Position numbers and translations under genes: made by a program | NCBI GenBank assembly: GCA_015039365.1 | Contig: WION01000013.1 | Location: 310,001-374,000 of the forward strand | DNA length: 64,000 nt | Direction: 5' to 3' | DNA from: Amanita rubescens | Taxonomy: Eukaryota > Basidiomycota > Agaricomycetes > Agaricales > Amanitaceae | The notes under the pieces: model-generated | The model's database searches: none | What the model saw: only the letters and a program-made list of their open reading frames with translations | What the model was told of the DNA's origin: nothing | Shown: piece after piece, positions 35,501 through 45,660 of the stretch | How the letters are laid out: every line of letters begins with the position of its first letter | Position numbering within the stretch: position 1 is the first letter of the stretch

Positions 35501-37711
35501 CTACGTGTCACGGTTGTGTTCAGCATCGCTGTCGTAGGTGTAAGAGTCTTCATTTCCTTGCCAGGGATGACGACGGCGACGGCGGTTGTCAGTAAGTCGT
35601 TCTTGAAGAGTCGGTCGCTCTTCTCGTGTATTCGAGGCGGTCATAGTGGCGACATGTCGTGTCGACTGTCCTCGTGTGGATTGGCCTCGACGGTTTCCAA
35701 GGTTTCGTCGTGATGGTGGAGGTCCAGTAGTGGTAGTGGTGAAGCGATTGCCTGGAGGACGAGTATTTGTCCCTCGTCGTCTTCTTTCGATAAGCGGGGA
35801 AGGTTCGCCTTGTTCGAGTTGGGCGGAATCGATAGTAGTAGCAGGCGAAGCAGTAGAAATTCGTCTTTCAGGGATTTGCTCAAACGGCGTGGGCAGCGAT
35901 GATTGTGTTATAGCGTCTGGATAAGTGGGAGGCGGGGTTTCCTCATGTACCGGTCCTCGGCGTATTTCTCGTCGTTGATGATGTTCGGTAGTGTGATGCG
36001 GGGCTCCGCACATGTAACAACCTTGAGTTCCAGGGATGTCTTCTCCCTCGAAGGCTAGGTTATTCGGTTCGAATGATACCAATCGTTCGGCTGAGGGATC
36101 AGGTCCGTGCAGGTGAAAGATGGTGCGACGTGTCGGGTTTTCAAGGATAGGGACATCGCGTCCTTCAATTGTATGTCCTGTTTGGAGTGCAATGACGGCG
36201 GCGTCTTGGTATTCGTTACTGGCATTGGGTCTATTAGGGCTACGATCGTGCCTCCACACGAGATTGTTAATCGTCGTTTGTAGTTGTCGTAATATAGTTA
36301 TGTCCCAACCATCAGGGGTCATCATCGGGTTGAGTCGGTCACTAAGGGTTCGAATTCGTTCGAACGTGGCATTGACGGGAGTGCGGGGAAATACAGGGCG
36401 TCCGTGCATCCAGGCCATGCCAGTGTCTAAAGCGGGTTGTCGTGTCGGTTGGATGAAATGGTGACGATGTCCGGCGGTGGTAAGACGGGTTGCTTCTTCG
36501 AGGTATACGTCTCCTCGTAGGTCGCAAAACCAATGAATATTATTCCAGATCATCAAAGTGATCCAGCGGTTACGTTGTGGTTCTCGGAACCGACGGGTGA
36601 GATTAATGATGACGTTAACGAGGGCCATCAGATCAGGGCGAACGTATCTATTTAAAATGAATAGATAGTTGTTGGCAAAGGTCCAGGACGTGAAGAGCGT
36701 CCAGATTCGGTAAAAGGCTCGTCGAATTATTGGATCGATGAAGGAGGGGATGGCGTAATGTGTCAAGATGACGTTTATAGCGGGAATGTCGGGTGCGGGC
36801 ACGTTAAAGTTGTCGTCATTGACAGAGGCGTGCTGGAAATAGAACCTAGGAATAGGTCCTTCGGCAGGGAGTCTAGGTACTGGGCTCATGGATCGAGCGT
36901 GGGTTTCCCTCATTAAATCCAACGGGGTGTAAAGGGGCCTTGGCGATGGAGTGTCTTCTGGGAAGACAATAGGGATCGAGATGGGATTGACGAGTCTTTC
37001 ATTGATCTCGTCATCGATAGCAGCATTAACGGTGATGGTATCAATTTCGGCGGCAACAGCATTAGCGGCGGCAGAGATGGCGGCGGTGGTTGCAGCATTG
37101 GTGGCGGCGATGGTTCTTGCCCTTTCAAGGTAGTCGTCGACGAGTTCTTCATCAATGGGAGGAACTCCCAGGGTAAAAGCGGTGGCATTGAACATGAGTA
37201 GTCCTTCTCGCATGATCCGGATATCCTCAGGGGTGGTGTCAGGACGTGGTCCGCGTGCGTAGGTGATGACCATTTGGTCTCTGGTGGCGAATACTTGAGT
37301 TACCATTTCCTGCATTTCAGGTGGCACAGGAGTGTTAGGGAGAATAGCGTTCCCCATATCTGTGACGTTTCGCATTAGTTCTTCTATCGTAGAAGTGTTT
37401 GATGATGGGAAGGTATAGGATGAGTCAGAAGATGAAGAATCTTCATTTCGGGGTACGAATTCCTCGTCAGAAGGAATTATAGGGAACCATTCTGTGCCGA
37501 TGGATATATAATGTAACATACAGGTAGGAGGAGGAATTGGTAATGGTGCGGGCGATTCCTCCCTAGAAGGGGTCGGAGGGACGGTTTCCTCGACGACTGT
37601 TGAAGCGGCTGGAGTAGCAGCAGCGGATGGGTTGTTAATGGGGGAGGACATGGTTTCAAGAACGGCGTTTTCGTGATTTACGAGTAGTGGGGACAATTGC
37701 TGTAATTCCAT
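35501..37711 (-). CDS. Extra ORF between pol and 3' LTR, 736 aa, CCHH knuckle
   Basis: Start MELQQLSPLLVNHENAVLET at 37711, overlapping the last 56 bases of pol in another frame. No similarity recognised. The N-terminal ~230 residues are acidic and Ala/Pro-rich; the middle (~300-560) is rich in Trp and aromatic residues and looks globular (FYRIWTLFTSWTFANNYLFI, RWITLMIWNNIHWFCDLRGD), rather like a capsid; then CYMCGAPHHTTEHH, a C-x2-C-x4-H-x4-H knuckle; then a basic Arg-rich tail (ERRRRGTNTRPPG). No signal peptide or clear membrane span, so it is unlike an envelope protein despite its position. It may be a second Gag-like nucleic-acid-binding protein (inference). The uninterrupted 736 codons argue for function. 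Confidence 0.75.
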   Translation of the reverse strand: MELQQLSPLLVNHENAVLETMSSPINNPSAAATPAASTVVEETVPPTPSREESPAPLPIPPPTCMLHYISIGTEWFPIIPSDEEFVPRNEDSSSSDSSYTFPSSNTSTIEELMRNVTDMGNAILPNTPVPPEMQEMVTQVFATRDQMVITYARGPRPDTTPEDIRIMREGLLMFNATAFTLGVPPIDEELVDDYLERARTIAATNAATTAAISAAANAVAAEIDTITVNAAIDDEINERLVNPISIPIVFPEDTPSPRPLYTPLDLMRETHARSMSPVPRLPAEGPIPRFYFQHASVNDDNFNVPAPDIPAINVILTHYAIPSFIDPIIRRAFYRIWTLFTSWTFANNYLFILNRYVRPDLMALVNVIINLTRRFREPQRNRWITLMIWNNIHWFCDLRGDVYLEEATRLTTAGHRHHFIQPTRQPALDTGMAWMHGRPVFPRTPVNATFERIRTLSDRLNPMMTPDGWDITILRQLQTTINNLVWRHDRSPNRPNASNEYQDAAVIALQTGHTIEGRDVPILENPTRRTIFHLHGPDPSAERLVSFEPNNLAFEGEDIPGTQGCYMCGAPHHTTEHHQRREIRRGPVHEETPPPTYPDAITQSSLPTPFEQIPERRISTASPATTIDSAQLEQGEPSPLIERRRRGTNTRPPGNRFTTTTTGPPPSRRNLGNRRGQSTRGQSTRHVATMTASNTREERPTLQERLTDNRRRRRHPWQGNEDSYTYDSDAEHNRDT

Positions 37712-40700
37712 GTTGTTCCTTATATTCGTTTAAGGTCTCCTCGGAGTGTTCTAAGTTTTCCTCGGTTTCCCATGAATTGTCAGATGTCGGATAACCTTTC
37801 CATTTGACTAAAAATTGCCATTGGTTTCCTTTTCTTTGGTGCGAGACAATCGTCTCGATTTCGTATTCTTCTTTATTATCTATAAGGTCTGGGGTTGGTC
37901 TAGTAAAGTTTGGACCATGTGTTTCGTTTTCATGATAAGGGGTAAGGAGTGAAACATGAAAAACAGGGTGAATCTTCCATCTTGGGGGAAGTTCAAGTTT
38001 AGCGGTGACAGGTCCTAAGATCTTTTCGATCTTGAACGGTCCTTCTCGTCTAGGCGAGAATTTTCTTATTTGTCCAGTTTTCAGGTTTCGTGAGTCTAGC
38101 CATACTAAGTCTCCTTCTTTAAATGTGGGAGATTTCCCTTTGACACGTTGAGTCATTAGCTGTCTAGCTAATTCGTGTGCGGCGAGAGCTTCGTCTCGTA
38201 TTTGTGTTAAGACCTTGAAGCGGTCTTCAGCGGCGGGTACGTTGATTCGTGGGAATGCTGTGGGGATAGCCACAGGCTCTATTCCAAACATGATTTCGAA
38301 CGGCGTCATCTTGGTAGATTGATGTATCCGTTGATTGTGCGCGAATTCTGCTAATGGCAGGTGGTCTTTCCACTGTTTTGGATGATCAACGCAGTATAAC
38401 CGGAGGTAGGTTTCTAGCTCTTGATTGAGTCGTTCCGATTCTCCGTCAGTTTGCGGATGAAAGGCGGTCGACTTTCTATGGTTAATTCCGAAGATCTTGC
38501 AGATTTCTTCGAAAACTTTAGAGGTAAATTGTGGTCCTCTATCAGAGATGAGGGTTGTCGGTAACCCGTATCGTTTATAAACATCGTTAATGTAAGAGTT
38601 GGCGGTATCCATAGCGGTAAAAGATTTTTTGCATGGTATGAATATTACGCCCTTTGTTAAGCCTTGATCGACCACGGTCAAAACAGAATCAAAACCGTCG
38701 ATAATTGGCAGATCTGTGATGAAGTCCATTGAAACTTGTTCGAATGGGCGTGTGGCGTGGGATTTAATAGGCATCAAACCCGGTGTGATCGGATGTGTAT
38801 TAACCTTCATTTGTTGACATAAGGCACAGCCTTCGACCCATTTAGATACGGTCGTTGTCATTCCAGGCCAATAATAGTCGCGGCGGATAAGCTCTAGTGT
38901 CTTTAATCGTCCGGGGTGACCCATAACTACGGGGTCGTGATGTGACTTGATTATTTCGTTTCGTAATTCTTCGTTTTGAGGAACATAAACGCGTCCTTGA
39001 TAACGAATGATGTTGTTATCGTTCTTCCAGTCATTAAATTTTGATCGGAGGGGTAGTTTTCCGTGTTTGAGACCGTCGATTACAACTTTAGCAAATTTAT
39101 CTTGTGGCAATAATTCAGTGATTTTGTCTGCCCAAGATACATTGATCGCGGCGATAACCATGTCATCAGAGATCATGGTTTGTGGGATTTCTTTTGCTTT
39201 TGCCTCTTCTTCGTTAATATGGTCAGGGCGTCTCGATAAAGCGTCTGCCTGAATAAGTTTTGATCCAGGGACATGTTCTAATTTGATATCAAATTCCGTG
39301 ATTTCTTGCCACCAGCGTGATTGTCTGGCGGTCATCTTCTGCGGATGTTTATAATATGATAAATTCTTATGATCACAGTGGATCATTATCGTATGTGGGC
39401 TTCCTTTAAGAAGGTGTCTCCAGGTTTCAAACGCTTTCTTTATTGCTAATAACTCGCGATCGTATACTTGATATCTTTGTTCGGTATCGCTTAACCGATG
39501 ACTGATAAATCCGCATGGGTGCAGTTCTCCATCAGATCCCCGTTGTTTCAGGACGGCTCCTACCGCCCAGTTTGACGCATCGGTCTCTAATAAAAACGGT
39601 TTCGTTGGATCTGGCATAACTAGAACCGGTTCTTCTAGGAATTTCTCCTTTAACGTGTCAAATGCTTTCTGACATTCTGCATCCCATCGGAAGGGAACTG
39701 TTTTCTTCGTAAGTTCCGTGAGCGGAGCTACTATTTCGGCGTAATTTCCTATAAATTTCCTGTAAAAGTTCGCGAACCCTAGAAATGACCGTATTTGTTT
39801 AACAGTTTTCGGTTCGGGCCATTTGCTGATTCCAGCGAGTTTTACGGGGTCCATCATGATCTTTCCTTCTTTGACAATCATTCCAAGGAATTCGACTTCC
39901 TTGGCGACGAATTTACATTTTTCCAGTTTCAGGAACAGATCATTTTCTTTCAGCCGTTGCAAGACTTGCTTAGTGCGCTCCCTCGTTTCTTCCTCGTTCG
40001 CTCCATATATCAACATATCGTCAATATAGACGACTAGCCATCCTTCGGCTATCATATCACGGAAGTATTCGTTCATCATCGTTTGAAATGTTGACGGTGA
40101 ATTGCATAATCCAAAGAGCATTACAGTAGGTTCGAAGAGACCACGGTTCGTCGTGAACGCGGCTTTCCATTCGTCGCCTTTCTTTATTCGCACATTATTG
40201 TAACCCCATCGGAGGTCTAACTTGGAGAAGTATTTTGCTTTTCTTAGTTTTAATAATAAGTCGGATACTAAAGGAAGGGGATAGGCATTTCGTTTCGTCC
40301 AGCTATTGATGTATCGGTAATCTTGGCAAGGTCTCAATTCTCCTTTTTCTTTCTTTGCAACGTAAAAGAAAGGAGACGCTTGCGGAGATTGTGATGGTCG
40401 AATGTAGCCTTTTTTGAGCTGTTCGTCGACCCATTTATTCATTAGCTGTTCCTCGTGGATTGATAACGGGTAGTTCTTCGCCACTTTAGGTTTAAACCCT
40501 TCTTTTAGATCTATCGCATGATCCCATTGTCGTGAAATGGGAAATCGTTCTGATGTCTGTTTATCAAAAACTTTTCTCCATTTGTCATATTCAGGGGGTA
40601 ATTCTACTTTCGTAGATTTATCTTCGTGTTCATGTGCGAGCGTTTGAGACGCTGATGTTTTCGCTTGGATCCAAAGGTGATCAGTCTCGAGATCTTTGTC

Positions 40701-41245
40701 CTCATCTGCGTTCAATTCTTCTTCTTTTTGGATATACTGAAGGTACATTTCGGTTTCTTCGTCGTAATCAAACGTAGTTTCTTCTTCCGGATCGATCTTC
40801 CTTTCGTCGGGGAATCTAACTGTTCCTTTAGACCAATCTATTCTGGGGTTGATTTCTCGGAGCCAAGGTAATCCTAGTATCAGTCGTTGATCGCCTAGTC
40901 GTGTGACATAAAACCAGTCTTTAAACCGGTTGTTTTCGATGTTATAGCTTATCTGGATTTTATACCGTATATCTCCAGACTTGTTATTTGTTCCGTCCAC
41001 ATTTCGCACTGGGATGGGTTTCTTTAAGCGAGTGATTTCGTTCCAATTGACGAGTGAGCTATCGACGAATTTTCCTTGTGCGCCTGAGTCGATAAGGGCT
41101 TTGGTTTCAGCGGTTTTTAGATTCGAACATTTGGTAATGGGAATGGTGATTTTATTTCTGGATATAGAAGATACTGTTACACCATTTATACATAGTTGTT
41201 CGTCTTCAGAGACGACGGACGCTGATTCATCGTCGTCTCGTTCTA
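37656..41245 (-). CDS. Ty3/gypsy Pol polyprotein with chromodomain
   Basis: The frame opens in the gag overlap and has no ATG before the protease; it is probably made by frameshift from gag. Order: protease KALIDSGAQGKFVD (Asp-Ser-Gly, ~41090-41110); RT with ELRPCQDYRYINSWT and VVYIDDMLIYGANEEE (YIDD, ~40020-40040); RNase H FLLETDASNWAVGAVLKQRG (~39570); integrase zinc module (GHPGRLKTLELIRRDYYWP...CALCQQMK) and core with MDFITDLP, LISDRGPQFTSK and TDGESERLNQE (DDE); a C-terminal chromodomain YEIETIVSHQRKGNQWQFLV, KWKGYPTSDNSWETEENLE (~37750-37880). Chromodomains steer integration to marked chromatin in chromoviruses. No stop or frame break across ~1,190 codons, so it looks competent. Confidence 0.95.
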
Positions 41246-43021
41246 AAAACCCTTTTTGTTCAATTTTCGGCGGGCGCTACGTGGTAATGTTTTCGCCATT
41301 TCTCGTATGACGGCGATTCTCTGGTCTTCGTCGTTTTCACTGTTGGATTCTTCACTTGACGAGCCACTGTCGTCTTCATCGCCATCCGCATCCAGCGCTC
41401 TGATTCTTTTTCCTTTTCCTTTCCCTTTGTTGCGGTTATTATTTCGGCTGCGTGGTTTTCCTCGAAATTGTCCTCTAGGGGCTGCCCTTCCTCGTGAATT
41501 CCCAAGGTTTTGTCGTTTCTTTTTTGGATTAGGGCAGTCCGAGATTAAATGTCCTGTTTTTCCGCATCCATAGCATACAGCGGTTTTTACCCATTCCATG
41601 GAGGTTTCAGCAATCTGCATTTGTCGTGCTTGTCGGTTTAATTCTAATACAGCCTCGTCGACTTCCATTTTGTCATCAAACTCTTTTACTTGGCCAAAAG
41701 TGGAGAATAAGGTGTTCGCCACTTCTATGTCAAGGATACGAGTTCGTAATGATTTATAGGTTGTCGGGGCACCTCCTAGTCGTAGTTTTTCTCGTAAGGT
41801 GTTTGGTAATCCTAAAACTAGGAGATGACATTTCGTTGTATCGTCAGTGATTTTGGCTAAATTGATGTCTCGATCGACGCGCGCAATATATTGATTAATT
41901 GATTGCTTTGGGAGTTTTCTCCATGTGAGTAATCTGTGCATGGCTAGTCCTGCTTCGTCTACTTGTCCCCAATCTTCTTTCAGTTCTTTAATAAAAGCGG
42001 CATAGTCGGTGTATTTTGTCGTTTCGGCGTCATATTCAGTTATTTTGTTGTCGCGCCATTGTTGAGCGTTGCCATCAATATGATACATAATGAACTGTAT
42101 CTTATCTTGAGCATCCGTCATTTTATTCATTTTCATGAATAATTCGGCTTTCGCTATGAACGGATTGAGATATTTTCGATCTCCTTCGAACGGTTTAGGA
42201 GGTTTGATCTTTGGTAGATCTGACCTTGATTCGGTTCGGGGTCCTGATCCACTCATATCTCGTTCTTTTCCTTTTCTAGAAGGAAATGGGTTGGTTGGTG
42301 GGGCAAACAAGTATGGAAATACGACAGGGGGTGGTGGTGCGGGTCGTGTAGCTTCGAGTTTAGATTCGGTTGCAAGGGATAAGGAAGCGATGAGTTGAGC
42401 TGAGGTTTCGTCTTCAACTCGTTGTTCTACTGTGGGTATAACAACGTCTTCGGTTCCAGGTGCGTATTCAAGTTTATCTTGGGATTCTTCTTCTTTCTCT
42501 TGTTCAGAGAAGGAATCTTTATTGTCTTCTTTATCAGACTCTCCTGACGGTTCAGCGCTTTCTCTGTAATGAATTTGTGGTGATACAACGGGAGTTTCTT
42601 GGCTAGTGATTAAGGTTTCTGGTTCGTTCGCTTTCTTCCAACGTTGTAGCGCAGTTCGTGTTAACTCCTCTTTTCTTCCTATGAAGGGTTCTCCTTCAAA
42701 GTATTCGTCTCTAATAAAGTACGGTTCTTCTCCTGTTTCTGATTCAGTGGCGTACCAACGTTTACTTCCTTCGTGAAAGGCAAGTTTGCGTTCGTTTAGA
42801 TATAATCCTCCTTCGAACGGGAAGGATTGATTTGGTGGTCTTCCAAGTTTTTGTTTTACCCAAAACTGGTGACCTGGTACGGGTTTTCCTGAAGCGGTAT
42901 AACACCAGCCGTTTTCTCGTTTATCCCAATGAATGGAATGTTCGTCGAGATAATAGAGATGGTCAAGGGGGTTTCGTTTGGCGTTATTCGGAGGGGTACT
43001 TTTAGATTGTCGTGGAGCAAT
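41243..43021 (-). CDS. Ty3/gypsy Gag with CCHC knuckle, upstream start codon apparently lost
   Basis: The clear Gag core starts at ATG 42256 (MSGSGPRTESRSDLPKIKPP): KPFEGDRKYLNPFIAKAELF, WRDNKITEYDAETTKYTDYA, LTWRKLPKQSINQYIARVDR, and a zinc knuckle CYGCGKTGHLISDC. The same frame is open for another ~255 codons upstream without any ATG, with protein-like content (HSIHWDKRENGWCYTASGKP, YLNERKLAFHEGSKRWYATE). It begins at ACCATTGCT (43019-43021), which would be a strong start context if ATT were ATG. Either Gag starts at 42256 or this copy lost its original start. The stop TAG is at 41243-41245, overlapping pol. Confidence 0.8.
   Translation of the reverse strand: MAPRQSKSTPPNNAKRNPLDHLYYLDEHSIHWDKRENGWCYTASGKPVPGHQFWVKQKLGRPPNQSFPFEGGLYLNERKLAFHEGSKRWYATESETGEEPYFIRDEYFEGEPFIGRKEELTRTALQRWKKANEPETLITSQETPVVSPQIHYRESAEPSGESDKEDNKDSFSEQEKEEESQDKLEYAPGTEDVVIPTVEQRVEDETSAQLIASLSLATESKLEATRPAPPPPVVFPYLFAPPTNPFPSRKGKERDMSGSGPRTESRSDLPKIKPPKPFEGDRKYLNPFIAKAELFMKMNKMTDAQDKIQFIMYHIDGNAQQWRDNKITEYDAETTKYTDYAAFIKELKEDWGQVDEAGLAMHRLLTWRKLPKQSINQYIARVDRDINLAKITDDTTKCHLLVLGLPNTLREKLRLGGAPTTYKSLRTRILDIEVANTLFSTFGQVKEFDDKMEVDEAVLELNRQARQMQIAETSMEWVKTAVCYGCGKTGHLISDCPNPKKKRQNLGNSRGRAAPRGQFRGKPRSRNNNRNKGKGKGKRIRALDADGDEDDSGSSSEESNSENDEDQRIAVIREMAKTLPRSARRKLNKKGF
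41246..41252 (-). promoter_or_regulatory. Probable -1 ribosomal frameshift site GGGTTTT
   Basis: On the minus strand the gag frame ends AAG GGT TTT TAG. G-GGT-TTT is a heptamer of the X-XXY-YYZ type; a slip of -1 reads GGG TTT TTA GAA and continues into pol without its own start codon. The gag stop is directly downstream. Any pseudoknot would have to lie 5-9 nt further on; I could not fold it. Confidence 0.6.
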
Positions 43022-43082
43022 GGTGAATGATGGGAGGTGAGAGCGTTAAAGCTATCGTGCTCGGAGAGGAGTCTAGTTTTAT

Positions 43083-43511
43083 TGTTACGTTTGTTCGTTC
43101 ACTGATAAGTCAAGCTTATCAGGTACCGTAGGTTCCTCAAGGGAGTTCCGGCACTTAAGAACGTTCAAAGAATAAGAGTGTTATCGGATAAGTCCTCAAG
43201 GGAACTTTAGACGATAACGAGACAGATTTTGACTGTTAAAACTAGACTGAGGTCTAGTCGTATATTTGCGTGATTTATATAGTACAAAGTACATACGCAA
43301 ATATGGTAAGTATATACATGTGATAATGAAAACGGTTACATGTGATAATGAAACGGTTAACATGTGAAAACGACATACATGTGATAAAAGTAATTGGCAT
43401 ATGATAAACGATGAATGTTCCGGAAGGAATGCATATGCAAATAATGACATAGGAGGAATGACATAGATGATAAGATAAAAAAAAGATAGGTCATGACGTA
43501 CGTTTGTAACA
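43083..43511 (-). repeat. 5' LTR of the Ty3/gypsy element
   Basis: 429 bp, same ends as 35015-35443; the TSD AACAT follows at 43512. Confidence 0.93.
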
Positions 43512-44394
43512 AACATATGCACAGGCTGACAATCTTACGTATCATGTATCACATGTGTTGCACCAAACATGAATGTAAACATGCTGTCTGTGATGACAAT
43601 GTCGATCAAGCGGTTGCGGCATAGCGCCGCAAGCTCCTCCTCGGCGCCAGCAGGTGCCTGCACATGGAACATGTTAAGATTAGTAGTCTAGTATCCGAAA
43701 ATAAAACACGCACCTGGTGTACATTGAATCCAAATGCACGCACCATGTGTTGAAACAAGACTGCTAGCTGCTGCGAGGCAGCTTGTCCTTGACGACCACG
43801 CTTCTGGGATGCTTGAGACACACTGTCAAAGACGAAGACAGGTATGATGGGATGCTCGAGGAGCCGTGATAACCTGTAAAATGCGCTGGATAAAGGCGCG
43901 TTCCCGCTCAGTGCCGGATATCCTTGCATAGTAGGTCCTCGTTGTACTATCCAAGCCCTGTTGTAAGCCGTCAGCGTGGTCTACTAATGCAATGGATTCA
44001 CTTTTATTACCTTGCGCTAATCCCAATTACGAGGGAGCGCAAGCCACGGCGGTTTGAGACAAACCCCTCCATCATTGATAACTCTGTCAAAGGACTCGGG
44101 GTTGTGGTGCGTCCAAGGAGCTGAGTCAAATTCTGGCGGCACGGATCAACCCACAACAGAAATAAAACGAGAGGGAGTGCACCATACCTGCCATGATAGC
44201 TCTTGCATCGTCGTTGCGTGATATCTTGAATGTATGAAATTTAGCTTGTAATTGACAGTATTAGCTCGTTGAATGTGAGACAAGGGACCTTTCTTACCGG
44301 AAACCATGAGCGAGTTTTTTTCTCCCTTTTGACGAAGGGAGTGCCAAGTTGGAAGGATATACCCTAAGAAAACATCTAGAAATGGTGAGCTCAA
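43512..44394 (-). pseudogene. XPG/PIN-like nuclease-family protein, 5' half (split by Ty3/gypsy)
   Basis: Spliced by eye: LPTWHSLRQKGEKNSLMVS, TQLLGRTTTPSPLTELSMME, GFVSNRRGLRSLVIGISA, FIQRILQ and LSRLLEHPIIPVFVFDSVSQ, KRGRQGQAASQQLAVLFQHM, VRAFGFNVHQ, then AGAEEELAALCRNRLIDIVI, TDSMFTFMFGATHVIHDT. This is the XPG-N/XPG-I layout of fungal PIN-like proteins: PVFVFD and the GEAEAEL-type helix are kept. The first metal-binding Asp (IGIDAS in active members) is Ser here (IGISA, ~44017) and the TDDSD motif is TDSMF. The protein therefore looks catalytically dead even before the retrotransposon split it. The N-terminal start is uncertain. Confidence 0.6.
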
Positions 44395-44999
44395 AGCTTG
44401 AAGAACTGGTCACCAAGGGTACTCACCTAGCTAGATGTTGTTGTTCTTGCCTTGGGTGTGATCCAGCACCCCAAGACATGCGGGCATCGCGCATCCGATG
44501 GACGCCCAAGCACGAGGTGATTGCACCTGTTTGTCCCCTAATAAACAATGGGTTGGTAAACAATAAATCCACTATTCCGATTGGCTGACCTAACTAGGAT
44601 CGTGTCGGTAAACCATATAAGCTGCAAATGTACGGCAAAGCCATGGTAAGTCTTAAACATCCTTAGATTTAGCACTCAGGACCTGGATTTATTGATGGAT
44701 TTAGGCGGATTTATTGCCAAAGTGAACAAAAATAAAATATAGCAACGGCAACAGGCACGCGCTGCATGCTCCGGAGTCGGCGCCCTGTATCGACCCTACT
44801 GCCACCGTTACCAAAACCAGTCCCATAACCCTGAGAAGTTCAACAAAGCATAATATTAATAAAGGGCCTTGCCATACTATCCATCCAAATCAGAAGTACA
44901 AAGGAATTTTATTGGCTAGCGTTATGGATCATCACCCGAGTGGAATAAATTACACGAATGGACCCTGTAGTACATCATGTATGTTCCTCCTTTTTTAAT
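44395..44999. other. Intergenic region inside the Helitron
   Basis: No coding exon supported. Probable promoter of the PIN-like gene; AT-rich around 44,850-44,990. Confidence 0.4.
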
Positions 45000-45660
45000 C
45001 TACAGTTCGTCGTGGTTGCACAAGTAAGATATCATTGCCATCGCTCGAAGATTGGGATGCGTCGGAAGAGTAGAGCTTGCCGGTGATGGGGTTGACAACT
45101 TGATCACCCTGGACCTTCGGAAGAACGTTAGCAACCTGCAAATAACGTGGCAACAAAGTATACATACCGGCAAACTTCTCCTCAAGGTCGTCAGTGCTGG
45201 CGTCAGAGCCATTCTCATCAGTCCAGTTTGATGGGGTCGAGGATTGTCTCTTTGTCCTCCTCGCCGAGTTTGCCACCAAGTTATGTCTTGAGACTGTAAA
45301 TGAATGATGACAGAGAGTTGAGCGCCTTGGCGAGCTTTCGTCGAGCCTCGTCTTCCGCTGAGAATCACTTGGCCTCGGCGACCAAGCCGCATGCGCTCGA
45401 TTTCTTCTTCACTAAGGCATCTCTTCTCATTCTTGATGGTAATACTCAGGTTTACTCCTGCGTTGAATATGTTAGATGGACAATGTTTGGTCGAGACCAT
45501 CAAGATACCATTGTGTTGATTTCAAACTTCGTGACTTCGATTTAAGGAACGTATTGTTCGAACTTGCCGAGCAAGTCGTTGTCCTTTGTGAATGAACGTT
45601 CACCCTCGAAAACTTGGATAAGGACAGTGGGTTGATTGTCGGCGGCTACGAGAAGCTAAA
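45000..45660 (-). pseudogene. Decayed ER Hsp70 (BiP/Kar2) C-terminal fragment
   Basis: Recognisable pieces on the minus strand: [20 protein letters not shown] and [10 protein letters not shown] (~45545-45650; Hsp70 substrate-binding domain), then a gap where the LTGIPPAPRGV region is missing, SITIKNEKRCLSEEEIERM (~45400-45470), WTDENGSDASTDDLEEKFA (~45170-45230) in another frame, and a final HDEL then TAG at 45000-45002, the ER-retention signal of BiP. Frames change between the pieces, so it is not translatable as Hsp70. It lies inside the Helitron just downstream of the helicase, where captured host gene fragments are typical. Confidence 0.75.

Larger units (their letters stand above)
35015..43511 (-). 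mobile_element. Ty3/gypsy chromovirus, 8.5 kb
   Basis: Two LTRs of 429 bp (35015-35443, 43083-43511) that look identical, start TGTTACG and end TTGTAACA, flanked by the 5-bp duplication AACAT (35010-35014, 43512-43516). The minus-strand order is 5' LTR, gag, protease-RT-RNase H-integrase-chromodomain, an extra ORF, polypurine tract (GGAGAAGGGC at ~35447-35456), 3' LTR. It split the XPG/PIN-like gene of the Helitron. Identical LTRs imply recent insertion. Confidence 0.95.

Noticed and set aside
35501..37711. Envelope gene of the Ty3/gypsy element
   Set aside because: Right position but no signal peptide, no clear membrane span and a zinc-knuckle-like motif instead.
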